From positions 1,550,001 through 1,614,000 of the forward strand of contig NZ_ATTE01000001.1 in NCBI RefSeq assembly GCF_000419525.1: a stretch of 64,000 nucleotides of DNA, read 5' to 3'. This DNA is from Leucothrix mucor DSM 2157. Its GTDB lineage: Bacteria > Pseudomonadota > Gammaproteobacteria > Thiotrichales > Thiotrichaceae. Positions within the stretch are counted from its first letter, which is position 1. Each line of letters starts with the position of its first letter. Shown here in pieces: positions 17,384-28,002 of the stretch. Under the pieces are notes generated by a model. It worked only from the letters and a program-made list of their open reading frames with translations. It made no database searches and was not told where the DNA came from. The position numbers and the translations under genes were made by a program.

Positions 17384-19303
17384 ATGAGTATTTTTGATCA
17401 TTATCAATCACGTTACGAGTCTTTAAAGGAAGAAGAGTATTCACTACAGGAGTATCTTGACCTGTGTAAGAGTGAACCCTTAACTTATGCCACCGCTGCC
17501 GAGCGCATGCTTAAAGCGATTGGCGAGCCAGAGGTTATCGATACCGCGAAGGATCCGCGTCTCAGTCGGATTTTCATGAACAAAATCATTCACCGTTATC
17601 CTGCCTTTGAAGATTTCTACGGCATGGAGGATAGCATTGAGCAGATTGTGTCTTTCTTCCGTCATGCGGCTCAAGGCCTTGAAGAAAACAAGCAGGTGCT
17701 TTATCTCCTGGGCCCGGTGGGTGGTGGTAAGTCCTCGCTGGCAGAAGCACTTAAAGCACTAATGCAAAAGCAACCCATTTACTGCATTAAAGGCTCTCCC
17801 ATTAATGAATCACCTCTCGGCCTGTTTGGCGATGAAGATGCGGTGATTCTGGAAGAAGACTACGGCATTCCAAAGCGTTACCTCAATACCATTATGTCGC
17901 CATGGGCCTCTAAGCGCCTGAAAGAGTTTGGCGGTGATATTAGCCAGTTCCGCGTAGTACGCCGTTATCCTTCAACGCTGAATCAAATTGCGATTTCCAA
18001 GACTGAACCGGGTGATGAGAACAATCAGGATATTTCATCGCTGGTCGGTAAAGTTGATATCCGCAAACTGGAAGATTTTCCACAACACGATACCGATGCC
18101 TATAGCTATTCTGGTGGTCTCTCGCTAGCCAACCAAGGCTTGATGGAGTTCGTGGAGATGTTTAAGGCGCCGATCAAAGTGCTGCACCCATTACTGACGG
18201 CCACTCAGGAAGGTAACTACAACGGAACTGAAAGCATTGGTGCGATCCCCTTTGATGGTGTAATTTTGGCTCACTCCAATGAGTCGGAATGGCAGACCTT
18301 TAAGAATGACCGCAACAATGAAGCGTTTATTGACCGTGTTTCCATTGTCAAAGTGCCTTACTGCCTGCGGGTAAGTGAGGAGATTAAGATTTATGAAAAG
18401 CTCATGCAGCACAGCTCGCTGTTTGAAGCACCATGCGCACCCGATACGCTAAAAATGTTGGCTGAGTTCTCGATTCTGTCACGCTTAAAAGTGCCTGAGA
18501 ATTCCAGCATTTATTCTAAGATGCGCATCTATGATGGCGAGACGTTAAAAGATGTCGACCCTAAAGCCAAAACCATGCAGGAATACCGCGATGCCGCGGG
18601 CATGGATGAGGGTATGAGCGGAATCTCAACCCGTTTCGCCTTTAAGATTCTCTCTAAAGTGTTTAACTTTGACTCCACTGAGATTGCGGCCAACCCAGTT
18701 CACTTGATGTATGTGCTGGAGCGCCAGATTGAGCGCGAGCAGTTTAGCGAGGAAGTTCAAGACCGCTACATGGGCTACATCAAAGAGTACCTCAGCCCAC
18801 GTTATGTCATCTTTATTGGTAAAGAGATTCAGACGGCTTATCTGGAGTCGTACTCTGAGTATGGCCAAAACTTGTTTGATCGTTATGTTACTTATGCTGA
18901 TTTCTGGATTCAGGATCAGGAATTCCGTGACCCTGAAACCGGCGAAATTCTGGATCGTACGTCATTGAATACCGATCTTGAGAAGATTGAGAAAGCAGCC
19001 GGTATTAGTAATCCGAAAGACTTCCGAAATGAGGTGGTTAATTTTGTACTGCGTGCCCGCGCTAATAATGGCGGGAAAAATCCTGACTGGACCAGCTATG
19101 AGAAACTGCGCCGCGTGATTGAGAAGAAAATGTTCTCTAGCACGGAAGAGTTGCTACCAGTGATTTCATTCAGCGCCAAGTCGTCTACGGATGAGCAGCG
19201 TAAGCATGATAACTTTGTGAATCGCATGGTAGGCCGCGGTTACACCGAAAAGCAGGTTCGCTTGCTGGCCGAGTGGTATTTGCGGGTTCGTAAATCACAG
19301 TAA
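17384..19303 (+). CDS. prkA: PrkA-type serine protein kinase / AAA+ protein (YeaG)
   Basis: Cytoplasmic AAA+ protein of the PrkA/YeaG family, linked to nitrogen starvation and stationary-phase survival; kinase and Lon-like protease activities have been reported. I start at ATG 17384, preceded by GGTGG, rather than at an in-frame TTG at 17369, giving 639 residues (E. coli YeaG is 644). The AAA part has Walker A GPVGGGKS at about residue 110, and the family N-terminus IFDHYQSRYE is present. The C-terminal PrkA domain covers about 390-639. It leads the conserved trio prkA-yeaH-spoVR, spaced by 42 bases and then a four-base overlap. Confidence 0.93.
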   Translation: MSIFDHYQSRYESLKEEEYSLQEYLDLCKSEPLTYATAAERMLKAIGEPEVIDTAKDPRLSRIFMNKIIHRYPAFEDFYGMEDSIEQIVSFFRHAAQGLEENKQVLYLLGPVGGGKSSLAEALKALMQKQPIYCIKGSPINESPLGLFGDEDAVILEEDYGIPKRYLNTIMSPWASKRLKEFGGDISQFRVVRRYPSTLNQIAISKTEPGDENNQDISSLVGKVDIRKLEDFPQHDTDAYSYSGGLSLANQGLMEFVEMFKAPIKVLHPLLTATQEGNYNGTESIGAIPFDGVILAHSNESEWQTFKNDRNNEAFIDRVSIVKVPYCLRVSEEIKIYEKLMQHSSLFEAPCAPDTLKMLAEFSILSRLKVPENSSIYSKMRIYDGETLKDVDPKAKTMQEYRDAAGMDEGMSGISTRFAFKILSKVFNFDSTEIAANPVHLMYVLERQIEREQFSEEVQDRYMGYIKEYLSPRYVIFIGKEIQTAYLESYSEYGQNLFDRYVTYADFWIQDQEFRDPETGEILDRTSLNTDLEKIEKAAGISNPKDFRNEVVNFVLRARANNGGKNPDWTSYEKLRRVIEKKMFSSTEELLPVISFSAKSSTDEQRKHDNFVNRMVGRGYTEKQVRLLAEWYLRVRKSQ

Positions 19304-19345
19304 TTAAGGGATTGTAGTAACTGATTAAACACGCATGAGGGGCTT

Positions 19346-20623
19346 ATGCCATACATAATCGATCGACGTCTGAATAGTAAAAATAAAAATACGGTGAATC
19401 GCCAGCGGTTTCTGCAACGTTACCGCAAGCAGATTAAGAAAGCCGTATCAAAGGCAATCGGCAAACGTAGTATCACCGATATGGATCGGGGTGAAGACGT
19501 AAGTATCCCTCGTGATGATGTGAATGAGCCGGTGTTTTCACACGGCCCGGGCGGTCGGCGCGATTTTGTGCTGACCGGTAATAAGGAGTTCACTACCGGA
19601 GACCGTATTCAACGGCCTCCGCAATCTCAAGGTGGGGGCGCGGGTGAAGGCGAAGCCTCTGACTCGGGTGAGGGGGATGATGACTTTGTCTTTCAGATCT
19701 CTCAGGAAGAGTTTCTTGAGTTTATGTTTGAAGATCTGGCCTTACCGAATATGGTTAAGCGCCAACTGGCCGACAGTAGTGAGTTTAAAACCGTACGTGC
19801 TGGTTATAGTGAAGCCGGCAGTCCTAGTCAGTTAAATGTGGTGCGTTCGTTAAAGAGCGCCCATGCTCGTAAAATTGCTTTGGGTGGTAAAAATCGCCGT
19901 AAGCGCAAAGAATTACGCGCGGAGTTAGAAGCCTTTGTCGAGCCATTAAGCGATCAGGAAATTTTACGCAAGCAGGAGATCTTGGAAGAGATTGAGGTCT
20001 TATCGCGCAAGCTCAATGCCATTCCGTATATCGATGAGTTTGATCTTAAATATAACCTCACGGTGAAACTGCCTCAGCCATCACCTAAAGCCGTGATGTT
20101 TTGCCTGATGGATGTGTCTGGCTCAATGACTGAGGAAATTAAAGATACTGCTAAGCGTTTCTTTTTCTTACTGTATTTATTCTTGCAGCGCAATTACGAG
20201 AAAATTGAGCTAGTATTTATTCGCCATCACAATACGGCTTCTGAAGTGAGCGAGCATGACTTTTTCTACTCGCGTGAAACTGGTGGAACGGTGGTGTCCA
20301 GTGCGCTGGAATTAATGGATGAAGTGATTCAGGATCGTTACTCGCCAACCCAGTGGAATATCTATGCGGCGCAAGCTTCAGATGGGGATAACTGGCAGGG
20401 CGACACGGAAAAGTGCGTTGATTTACTCAACAATAAAATCTTGCCTTGTGTGCAGCACTATTCTTATATTGAAATCGGTAAACGCCCACCACAGGAACTT
20501 TGGTACAGCTACAAAGAAATCCAGGGCGGCGTGTTTGGTGACCGATTCGATTTAAAAGCCGTGCAGGATAATACGCAGATTTATCCGGTGTTTCGTCAGC
20601 TATTTGAGCGAGGTGTGAAATGA
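19346..20623 (+). CDS. yeaH: YeaH/YhbH family protein (DUF444, VWA-like)
   Basis: Partner of PrkA, 425 residues, of the DUF444 family. The N-terminus is basic ([17 protein letters not shown]) and contains a Gly-rich linker (about 90-112). The C-terminal half is a von Willebrand-A-like domain with the metal site LMDVSGSM (DxSxS, about residues 254-258). A basic stretch ([14 protein letters not shown]) precedes it. The function is unknown, but it is co-inherited with prkA and spoVR across proteobacteria. The stop overlaps the spoVR start (ATGA). Confidence 0.9.
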   Translation: MPYIIDRRLNSKNKNTVNRQRFLQRYRKQIKKAVSKAIGKRSITDMDRGEDVSIPRDDVNEPVFSHGPGGRRDFVLTGNKEFTTGDRIQRPPQSQGGGAGEGEASDSGEGDDDFVFQISQEEFLEFMFEDLALPNMVKRQLADSSEFKTVRAGYSEAGSPSQLNVVRSLKSAHARKIALGGKNRRKRKELRAELEAFVEPLSDQEILRKQEILEEIEVLSRKLNAIPYIDEFDLKYNLTVKLPQPSPKAVMFCLMDVSGSMTEEIKDTAKRFFFLLYLFLQRNYEKIELVFIRHHNTASEVSEHDFFYSRETGGTVVSSALELMDEVIQDRYSPTQWNIYAAQASDGDNWQGDTEKCVDLLNNKILPCVQHYSYIEIGKRPPQELWYSYKEIQGGVFGDRFDLKAVQDNTQIYPVFRQLFERGVK

Positions 20624-22113
20624 GCAGAAAACAACCCATTTCAACCGGTCCGGATTGGACATTCGAGCTCTTAGAGCAGTACGATCAGGAAATCTCCCGG
20701 ATTGCTAAAGAGAAGTTTAAGTTAGATACCTATCCTAATCAGATTGAAGTCATTCGCTCTGATCAGATGATGGATGCTTATGCGTCGGTGGGTATGCCGG
20801 TGAGCTACCATCACTGGACTTATGGTAAAAAGTTTGTTTCCACGGAGAAGAATTACAGCCGCGGACGCATGGGCTTGGCCTATGAAATCGTAATTAACTC
20901 TAACCCCTGTATTGCGTATTTAATGGAAGAGAATTCCATGACCATGCAGGCGTTAGTGATCGCACATGCTTGTTATGGACATAACTCATTCTTTAAGGGG
21001 AATTACTTATTCCGTACCTGGACTGATGCCGATGCCATTATCGACTATTTGGTATTCGCTAAAAACTATATTGCTGAGTGTGAAGAACGCCATGGCGTTG
21101 AGGCGGTTGAAGCGACCTTGGACTCTTGTCATGCCTTAATGAATTACGGCGTGGATCGTTATAAGCGGCCGGTTCCAATTTCAGCGGAAGCAGAGCGGGT
21201 TCGTCAAAAAGAGCGCGAGCATTATATTCAAACGCATTTGAATGATTTGTGGCGCACGATTCCGGATAGCGTAAAGGCTGAACAAGAGCCAGAACGCCGA
21301 ACTTTCCCGGATGAGCCACAGGAAAATATTCTGTATTTTATCGAGAAAAATGCCCCACATTTAGAATCTTGGCAGCGTGAGATTGTGCGGATTGTGCGGA
21401 AAATGGCGCAGTACTTTTACCCGCAACGCCAGACTCAGGTCATGAATGAGGGCTGGGCCACGTTTTGGCACTACACCATTCTCAATGAAATGTATGACGA
21501 AGGGTTGGTGACTGAGTCATTTATGATGGAGTTTTTGACTTCGCATACCAATGTGGTGATGCAGCCAGAGTTTGATAGCCCATATTATTCCGGCATCAAT
21601 CCTTATGCGCTGGGCTTTGCAATGATGACGGATATTCGTCGTATTTGTGAGAACCCTACGGAAGAAGATCGCCGTTGGTTCCCGGAAATTGCAGGCAGTG
21701 ATTGGTTGGAAACCTTGCATTACGCCATGCAGAATTATCGCGATGAAAGCTTTATCGAGCAGTATTTATCACCGACGGTAATTCGGAACTTCCGCTTTTT
21801 TGCACTGGAAGATAACGAGTACAAGTCAACGATTGATGTGACCGCGATTCATGATGATGAAGGCTACCGTCGGGTGCGTGAAGTATTATCTCAGCAGTAT
21901 AATCTGAGCAGCAATGAGCCGGATATTCAGGTGTACAACGTGAATGTACGCGGTGATCGCTCACTGACCTTGCGGCATTATCAGCACAATGGTCGTCCTT
22001 TGGATGGGCAAACGTCTGAGGTGTTAAAGCATTTACGTCGCTTGTGGGGTTACGAGGTGCGCTTGGAGTCGTTTGGCGATAACCAACGTGCTTCAGTTTT
22101 TGAAAGTGAGTAA
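20620..22113 (+). CDS. SpoVR family protein (YcgB)
   Basis: Member of the SpoVR/YcgB family, 497 residues, close to the usual 500. It carries His-rich and acidic stretches typical of the family, such as [16 protein letters not shown] and [10 protein letters not shown]. Named for a Bacillus spore-cortex mutant, in non-sporulating proteobacteria it acts with PrkA and YeaH in starvation survival by an unknown mechanism. It overlaps yeaH by four bases. The HxxxH and NEGWA patterns hint at metal binding, but this is inference. Confidence 0.92.
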   Translation: MSRKQPISTGPDWTFELLEQYDQEISRIAKEKFKLDTYPNQIEVIRSDQMMDAYASVGMPVSYHHWTYGKKFVSTEKNYSRGRMGLAYEIVINSNPCIAYLMEENSMTMQALVIAHACYGHNSFFKGNYLFRTWTDADAIIDYLVFAKNYIAECEERHGVEAVEATLDSCHALMNYGVDRYKRPVPISAEAERVRQKEREHYIQTHLNDLWRTIPDSVKAEQEPERRTFPDEPQENILYFIEKNAPHLESWQREIVRIVRKMAQYFYPQRQTQVMNEGWATFWHYTILNEMYDEGLVTESFMMEFLTSHTNVVMQPEFDSPYYSGINPYALGFAMMTDIRRICENPTEEDRRWFPEIAGSDWLETLHYAMQNYRDESFIEQYLSPTVIRNFRFFALEDNEYKSTIDVTAIHDDEGYRRVREVLSQQYNLSSNEPDIQVYNVNVRGDRSLTLRHYQHNGRPLDGQTSEVLKHLRRLWGYEVRLESFGDNQRASVFESE

Positions 22114-22191
22114 GCGCTGATACCAGATAACTATTGCGACTCCAGAGCCCTTGCGGCACTATCATTCTAAATTAACTATGAGGAGTGTATT

Positions 22192-23328
22192 GTGCCTGGA
22201 TTACTACCCAATATTGACCCGGATGGCTTGCTGGAATACTCAGTTGTTTATACTGATCGTGCGCTAAACCACATGTCGGGCTCGTTTCAGGGTGTGATGA
22301 AGGATATTTCATCGACCCTGAAGCACGTTTACAACGCACACTCTGTGGCGATTGTTCCCGGCAGTGGCACCTTTGGCATGGAAGCAGTAGCCCGTCAATT
22401 TGCTACCGGCAAAAAGACCTTAGTGATCCGCAACGGTTGGTTCAGCTTCCGTTGGACTCAAATCTTCGAGATGGGGAATATCCCTGCCAGCTCTACCGTG
22501 CTGAAAGCGCGTATGACCTCGGATGAAAAACAAGCTCCTTTTGCACCAGCCCCGATTGAAGAAGTGGTTGCCACTATTTTAGCTGAGCGCCCTGAAGTCG
22601 TTTTCGCGCCGCATGTTGAAACCGCTGCTGGTTTGATCCTTCCTGATGACTACCTTAAAGCTGTCTCCGATGCTGTTCATGAAGTTGGTGGACTGTTTGT
22701 GTTGGATTGCATCGCTTCGGGCACCGTTTGGGTGGATATGAAAGCAGTTGGCGTTGATATTCTAATTAGCGCACCTCAAAAAGGTTGGAGTGCATCACCA
22801 TGTTGCGGCTTGGTAATGATGAGTGAAATGGCTCGCCAACGCATCGAAGAAACCACGAGTAGCAGCTTTGCCTGCGACCTTAAAAAGTGGCTGCAAATTA
22901 TGGAAGCTTATGAGAATGGCGGCCATGCTTACCACGCCACCATGCCAACCGATGCCTTAACCCGCTTCCGCGACATTATGGATGAAACCCGTGAATATGG
23001 TTTTGAAGAAGTCCGTGATGAGCAGTTGGAATTAGGTCGTCAAGTCCGCGAACTACTCAGCAGCAAAGGCTTTAAAAGTGTAGCCGCAGAAGGCTTTGGC
23101 GCACCGGGTGTAGTGGTTTGTTATACCGAAGATGATGGCATTCATAGCGGCAAGAAATTCTCCGAAGTTGGTCTGCAAACAGCAGCCGGTGTGCCATTGC
23201 AATGTGACGAGCCTGCAGACTACAAAACCTTCCGTATTGGATTGTTTGGTTTGGATAAGCTGCACAATATCGATGCAACGGTTGAGCATTTAGCTAAAGC
23301 ACTTGAGGCGGTTTCTTCTGAAGCCTAA
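22192..23328 (+). CDS. Class V aminotransferase next to davAB
   Basis: PLP-dependent aminotransferase of the alanine/serine-glyoxylate class V group, 378 residues. It starts with GTG at 22192, with AGGAG six bases upstream. The cofactor lysine is in SAPQKGWSASP, and FRIGLFGLDKLHN near the end is a class V feature. The gene lies 10 bases before davA, so it is probably co-transcribed with lysine monooxygenase and amidase genes. The usual next step after DavA is a class III enzyme (DavT), which is not in the window. Whether this protein fills that role or handles another amino donor is unknown. Confidence 0.8.
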   Translation: MPGLLPNIDPDGLLEYSVVYTDRALNHMSGSFQGVMKDISSTLKHVYNAHSVAIVPGSGTFGMEAVARQFATGKKTLVIRNGWFSFRWTQIFEMGNIPASSTVLKARMTSDEKQAPFAPAPIEEVVATILAERPEVVFAPHVETAAGLILPDDYLKAVSDAVHEVGGLFVLDCIASGTVWVDMKAVGVDILISAPQKGWSASPCCGLVMMSEMARQRIEETTSSSFACDLKKWLQIMEAYENGGHAYHATMPTDALTRFRDIMDETREYGFEEVRDEQLELGRQVRELLSSKGFKSVAAEGFGAPGVVVCYTEDDGIHSGKKFSEVGLQTAAGVPLQCDEPADYKTFRIGLFGLDKLHNIDATVEHLAKALEAVSSEA

Positions 23329-23338
23329 TGCCTCAAAT

Positions 23339-24121
23339 TTGAAGCTCTGTATCTGGCAGCCCCGAGCACAATCGGGCTCAGTGAATGAGGCTTTGATTAA
23401 GCTGGAGGCGTCTGCGACTATTGCCAGCGCCTCTAACGCTCAATTGCTGATTACGCCTGAAATGTATCTGACGGGATATAATATCGGGGTTGCCAAGGTG
23501 AGCGAACTAGCCGAGTCGAGAGATGGCTCTATGCTGACAAGTGTCTCTGAGATTGCCCGCCGCCATAAGATTGCGATACTGGTTGGCTTCCCAGAGTTAG
23601 ATGCTGACGGCAGTATTTACAACGCAGTTGCCTTTATTGACGAGCAGGGCGCTCTCCTTAATCTCTACCGGAAAACGCATTTATACGGCGACGTTGACCG
23701 CCAGCAGTTTAGCGCTGGAAGCTGTTTAGATACGCCATTTGAGTTTCATGGCTGGACCCTCGCTACCGCCATTTGCTACGACATCGAGTTCCCAGAAGTA
23801 GCACGCCATTACGCGCAGCTAGGCGTCGATGCTTTGCTAGTCCCAACCGCCAATATGACTCCCTTTGATTCCGTTGCGACTCGCTTGGTACCTGCCAGAG
23901 CGGAGGAAAATGGTCTGTATGTCGCTTACGCCAATTACACAGGAACCGAAGGCGAGTTTAAGTACTGCGGTCTCTCTTGCCTGTGCGGACCAGATGGTGA
24001 GGACATTGCCAGAGCAGGCCGCGACAGCGAGCTAATCTTCGGTGAAATCTCTGCGCAAACACTTCAGGCTCGTCGCGAGCTATCGCCTTATCTTCAAGGC
24101 ATTCGACCAGAACTTTATTAA
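23339..24121 (+). CDS. davA: 5-aminopentanamidase DavA (nitrilase superfamily)
   Basis: Hydrolyses 5-aminopentanamide to 5-aminopentanoate and ammonia, the second step of the lysine monooxygenase route. The nitrilase triad is visible: Glu in PEMYLTGYNIG, Lys in YRKTHLYG and Cys in AICYDIEFPE. No in-frame ATG exists. The open frame begins at TTG 23303 inside the aminotransferase gene, but homology to Pseudomonas DavA begins at the TTG at 23339 (MKLCIWQPRA). I choose that start, which gives 260 residues (P. putida DavA is about 264). No clear ribosome site precedes it, so translation may depend on the upstream gene. Confidence 0.85.
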   Translation: MKLCIWQPRAQSGSVNEALIKLEASATIASASNAQLLITPEMYLTGYNIGVAKVSELAESRDGSMLTSVSEIARRHKIAILVGFPELDADGSIYNAVAFIDEQGALLNLYRKTHLYGDVDRQQFSAGSCLDTPFEFHGWTLATAICYDIEFPEVARHYAQLGVDALLVPTANMTPFDSVATRLVPARAEENGLYVAYANYTGTEGEFKYCGLSCLCGPDGEDIARAGRDSELIFGEISAQTLQARRELSPYLQGIRPELY

Positions 24122-24141
24122 CACCAGAATGAGTGGGTATT

Positions 24142-25806
24142 ATGAGTAATGCATCACAGAAGCCAGTCACCGCATTTGGCCCCGACTTTCCTTTTGCTTA
24201 TGATGACTGGATTAGCCATAGCGCGGGCTTAGGCCAAATTCCTGCCGCACGCCACGGTGCGAAAGTGGCCATTATCGGCTCGGGTGCGGCCGGTATGATT
24301 GCTGGCTATGAGTTGATGCGCTTAGGGGTTAAGCCGATTGTGTATGAGTCCGGTCAGTTTGGTGGTCGCTTACGCTCGCAACCGTTTGAAGGAACTGAGG
24401 GTGTGATTGCTGAATTAGGCGGTATGCGCTTTCCGGTTTCATCGACTGGTTTCTATCATTATGTCGATAAAGTCGGAGTTAAAAGTGAGCCGTTCCCGAA
24501 TCCATTAACCGCAGCTGCAGGCTCGACGGTGATCGATTTAGAAGGCGAAACACTCTACGCTGAAACGCTGGATGATTTACCCAAGATCTATCATGAAGTC
24601 GCGCAGGCTTATCATGAGGCGCTGGAAGAAAGCGCCCAGTTTTCTGCCTTAAAGCAAGCCATTCGCGATCGTGACCCTGAGCGTATTAAAGCCATCTGGA
24701 ATCCTATCGTTCGCGATTGGGATGAGCGGACTTTTTACGATTTTATTGTCGCCTCAAAAGCCTTTCAGAAGCTGTCATTCCGACATCGGGAAGTGTTTGG
24801 GCAGGTAGGCTTTGGAACGGGTGGTTGGGACTCAGATTTCCCTAACTCCATGCTAGAAATCCTGCGTGTCAATGTAAATGAGTTTGATGATAATCAGCGC
24901 TATATGGTTGGCGGCGTTGAGCAAGTGCTACACAAACTTTGGCAGCGTGTGCCAGAAACTATGGCGCATTGGCCAGAAGGCATCACACTCAAAATTTTGA
25001 ACGGCGGCGCACCACGTCCCGGAGTCACTAAGATTTCGCGCAATGAGGCGGGTGAGTTACTGATTACCGATCGCTGGGGCAAAGTCGAAACTTATGATGC
25101 GGTACTGGTTACTTGCCAAAGCCATCTACTGACCACCGCAATGGACACGGACGAGTCGCTATTCGATCAGAAATTGTGGATGGCATTAGATCGCACACGT
25201 TTTATGCAATCTTCCAAGACTTTTGTGATGGTTGATCGCGCCTTTTGGAAAGATAAAGACCCAGAAACCGGCCGCGATGTGATGTCGATGACCTTAACCG
25301 ACCGCATGACGCGAGGCACCTATTTATTTGATAACGGGCCGGATAAGCCCAGCGTGATTTGCCTGACTTATTCGTGGATGACCGATGCACTGAAAATGCT
25401 GCCATTACCGGTCGATCAGCGAGTTAAGTTAGCGCTGTCAGCGCTCTCTAAAATTTATCCAAAGGTGAATATTGCCGATCATATAATGGGCGACCCTATT
25501 ACCGTGAGTTGGGAGTCTGACCCGAATTTCTTAGGTGCTTTTAAAGGCGCACTGCCGGGGCATTATCGCTATAACCTGCGTATGTATAGTCACTTTATGC
25601 AGCAGAGTTTCCCGCAAGAGCAACGCGGTATCTTTATGGCCGGTGATGGTGTGAGCTGGACGCCAGCGTGGGTAGAGGGTGCGGTGCAGACTTCACTGAA
25701 TGCAGTGTGGGGAATCATGACGCACTTAGGCGGCACGACACACCCTGAGAATCCAGGACCAGGTGATGTGTATGACACGCTAGGGCCAGTTGATCTTCCC
25801 GAGTAA
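24142..25806 (+). CDS. davB: L-lysine 2-monooxygenase DavB
   Basis: FAD enzyme that decarboxylates L-lysine with O2 to 5-aminopentanamide. The dinucleotide fold IIGSGAAGMIAGYELM lies near the N-terminus. AELGGMRFPVSSTGFYHYVDK, FGQVGFGTGGWDSDFPNSM and the C-terminal SWTPAWVEGAVQTSLNAVWG match the Pseudomonas lysine/tryptophan monooxygenase family closely. I take ATG 24142 rather than GTG 24133, giving 554 residues (P. putida DavB about 560). The order davA-davB is the reverse of P. putida. A strong bidirectional terminator follows. Confidence 0.92.
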   Translation: MSNASQKPVTAFGPDFPFAYDDWISHSAGLGQIPAARHGAKVAIIGSGAAGMIAGYELMRLGVKPIVYESGQFGGRLRSQPFEGTEGVIAELGGMRFPVSSTGFYHYVDKVGVKSEPFPNPLTAAAGSTVIDLEGETLYAETLDDLPKIYHEVAQAYHEALEESAQFSALKQAIRDRDPERIKAIWNPIVRDWDERTFYDFIVASKAFQKLSFRHREVFGQVGFGTGGWDSDFPNSMLEILRVNVNEFDDNQRYMVGGVEQVLHKLWQRVPETMAHWPEGITLKILNGGAPRPGVTKISRNEAGELLITDRWGKVETYDAVLVTCQSHLLTTAMDTDESLFDQKLWMALDRTRFMQSSKTFVMVDRAFWKDKDPETGRDVMSMTLTDRMTRGTYLFDNGPDKPSVICLTYSWMTDALKMLPLPVDQRVKLALSALSKIYPKVNIADHIMGDPITVSWESDPNFLGAFKGALPGHYRYNLRMYSHFMQQSFPQEQRGIFMAGDGVSWTPAWVEGAVQTSLNAVWGIMTHLGGTTHPENPGPGDVYDTLGPVDLPE

Positions 25807-25813
25807 AGCGCAT

Positions 25814-25853
25814 AAAAAAGGCCCTGCGATGAGGGAGTCGCAGGGCCTTTTTT
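25814..25853. terminator. Bidirectional terminator between davB and phoX
   Basis: GGCCCTGCGA (25820-25829) pairs perfectly with TCGCAGGGCC (25838-25847) around an 8-base loop. Six A residues precede and six T residues follow, so it can stop transcription from both sides; phoX ends at 25895 on the other strand. Confidence 0.92.
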
Positions 25854-25894
25854 GTGTGTCATCAGTGAGTGACCAAACCACTCAGCGAGATGAT

Positions 25895-27928
25895 TTACAC
25901 ACCAATCTCACCACCATCAACGCGAGAGATTACAACCGTGGTTGCACGTGGGCGAACCGTTGTGCCAGTAGGCGTTTCTTCTGTTGCATCATCGCTGTAA
26001 GGCCAGTTACGTGGGTGCTGGATATTCAGGAAGCAGTGCTTGTGATCAGGCGTAAAGGTTAGGCCTGTGACTTCACAACCATTCGGGCCAACAAAGAAGC
26101 GACGTAGCTCTGTTTGGTTGTCGCTATTCACAACGTCCTGATTATTGTCAGCATCGCGCAGCTTAGATGGAATCACCGCCAACATTTGGTCATTGGTGTA
26201 CTCCGTTACTTCGCTCGCGCCGTTATCCGTTTGTACCCATAGAATTCCGCGATCATCAAACACCATTCCATCCGGGCTGGCTAATTGGTTCAGCTCGCTC
26301 AGGCTAGATAAGTTGGATTCGGTATCGCCTTCAGCGGGCGCACCAAACAGGAAGATATCCCAAGTGAAACCAGTGCCGGTTGCCGCATCATTCCAGCGAA
26401 TAATATGACCAAAGCTATTGTCTAAACGTGGGTTAGCGGCATTAGCTTCTTCACGGCTCGTGTTATTGGTAAGTGTCAGGTAAACCGTGCCGGTGATTGG
26501 GTCAACCGCAGTCCACTCAGGGCGATCCATTGGTGTTGCCCCGACTAAGTCAGCCGCGCCAGCCGTATTCAAAATGATCTCCGCAAGGCTATCGAAATGA
26601 TCAGCTAATGTACCGCCGCCTTTTACTGCGCCTTCCATGCTCAGTGGCAACCAAACGCCAACACCGGCTTCATCAAAGCGCGCAACGTAAAGTGTTCCCT
26701 TATCCATGTACTTGGAACCCGTCGCTAAGCGGTCTGTGCTGTTGGTATCGGCTGGGTCCCAAGCGGCTTCTGATACAAATTTGTAGATGTACTCAAAGCG
26801 GGAGTCGTGACCAGAGTAGAATGAAATTGGCTTGCCAGCTTCCAGCTTGCCATATGCACAGCCTTCGTGTCTGAAGCGACCTAGCGCGGTACGTTTAACC
26901 GCTTTGCTGCTTGCATCGTAAGGATCGATTTCAACGATATAGCCGTGGCCATTGGCTTCGTTACGGTAATCTTCGCTAGCACTTGCGCCAGTTGCTGTGG
27001 TATCAAAACGGGCGAACTCGCTGTTAACTTCGCTCGCATCGCCAGCAACATTATCCCAGCCATAACGGGTTCCGTTCGTGTCGATACCAATACGCGCTTC
27101 CTGATCACTCAAAGTGCCGGTATTAACAAAGTAGCCAGGCCAGTTCTCTTCACACGTCAGGTAAGTGCCCCAAGGTGTGTAACCGTTTCCGCAGTTGTTT
27201 AGTGTACCGCGCGCTTTCATACCTGTTGGTGCATAAGGCGTGATTAGACTTGCGTGACCAGCCAATGGGCCAGAGATATCCATTTCCGTTGCGCCGGTGA
27301 AGCGGCGGTTTTGAGCAGCATTTGGAACGACCTGCCACACGCCAGCAGCCAGTTGAATGTGTACAATAGTTACGCCGTGTGCATTGATTTCTTTGCGAAC
27401 TTCTTCAACGCTGGTACGCAGGCCAGCATCGTCAACGGTTTTGCCGGTTGGGTGCAGGGCGTTTTGATCGATGTATTCGTGATTGATACACAGCAAGCCT
27501 TCTGTGCTGTCATCATTGAGCGGGAAGAAGCGCATGCCATCGTGGTGCATACCCACTGCATTGTCTTGATCGATTGCAGAGTTGCTACCATCGGCTTTCC
27601 ACTCGCTGGCGGTGCTGTTCAGTGGTGTGCCCCAAGGCGCTAGAATTTTTGCAACGTAACCTGCTGGAACGGCAACTGCATCCAACTTAGAGCCCGCGAT
27701 AGACTGGAAGCCAAGGCTCACATCTGCGCGTTTCTCAAGGTCAGGTACGTCATCTTTGCTGTCGCTATCACAACCTGTCAGACCAAAACCGGCTAGCATA
27801 CTCAGGGCAGCCATGCCGCCACCAAACTTTAAAATAGAGCGTCGTGAAATCTCTTTTTCTAAGATCTCAGAAAAGGCTTCATTATTGCTTTTATTGTAAC
27901 GGGTTGGATCAAACGTTGCTTTGCTCAC
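25895..27928 (-). CDS. phoX: PhoX-family alkaline phosphatase (Tat-exported)
   Basis: Calcium/iron-type phosphatase of the PhoX (DUF839) family, which releases phosphate from phosphomonoesters outside the cytoplasm. The 677-residue product starts with GTG. A twin-arginine signal (SRRSILKF) precedes a hydrophobic stretch ending LTGC, so it may be a Tat-exported lipoprotein. PhoX-like segments include CINHEYID, LTCEENWPGYF, FRHEGCAYG and, near the C-terminus, VGPNGCEVTGLTFTPDHK. A good Pho box lies 75 bases upstream, suggesting phosphate-starvation control by PhoB. It converges on davB and shares its terminator. Confidence 0.87.
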   Translation of the reverse strand: MSKATFDPTRYNKSNNEAFSEILEKEISRRSILKFGGGMAALSMLAGFGLTGCDSDSKDDVPDLEKRADVSLGFQSIAGSKLDAVAVPAGYVAKILAPWGTPLNSTASEWKADGSNSAIDQDNAVGMHHDGMRFFPLNDDSTEGLLCINHEYIDQNALHPTGKTVDDAGLRTSVEEVRKEINAHGVTIVHIQLAAGVWQVVPNAAQNRRFTGATEMDISGPLAGHASLITPYAPTGMKARGTLNNCGNGYTPWGTYLTCEENWPGYFVNTGTLSDQEARIGIDTNGTRYGWDNVAGDASEVNSEFARFDTTATGASASEDYRNEANGHGYIVEIDPYDASSKAVKRTALGRFRHEGCAYGKLEAGKPISFYSGHDSRFEYIYKFVSEAAWDPADTNSTDRLATGSKYMDKGTLYVARFDEAGVGVWLPLSMEGAVKGGGTLADHFDSLAEIILNTAGAADLVGATPMDRPEWTAVDPITGTVYLTLTNNTSREEANAANPRLDNSFGHIIRWNDAATGTGFTWDIFLFGAPAEGDTESNLSSLSELNQLASPDGMVFDDRGILWVQTDNGASEVTEYTNDQMLAVIPSKLRDADNNQDVVNSDNQTELRRFFVGPNGCEVTGLTFTPDHKHCFLNIQHPRNWPYSDDATEETPTGTTVRPRATTVVISRVDGGEIGV

Positions 27929-28002
27929 TGTGAATACCTGTTTTATAAATGTGAATTAACTTTGGGTGTCACCAAATTTGAGCCGGAGCTTATATCAGCT
28001 TT

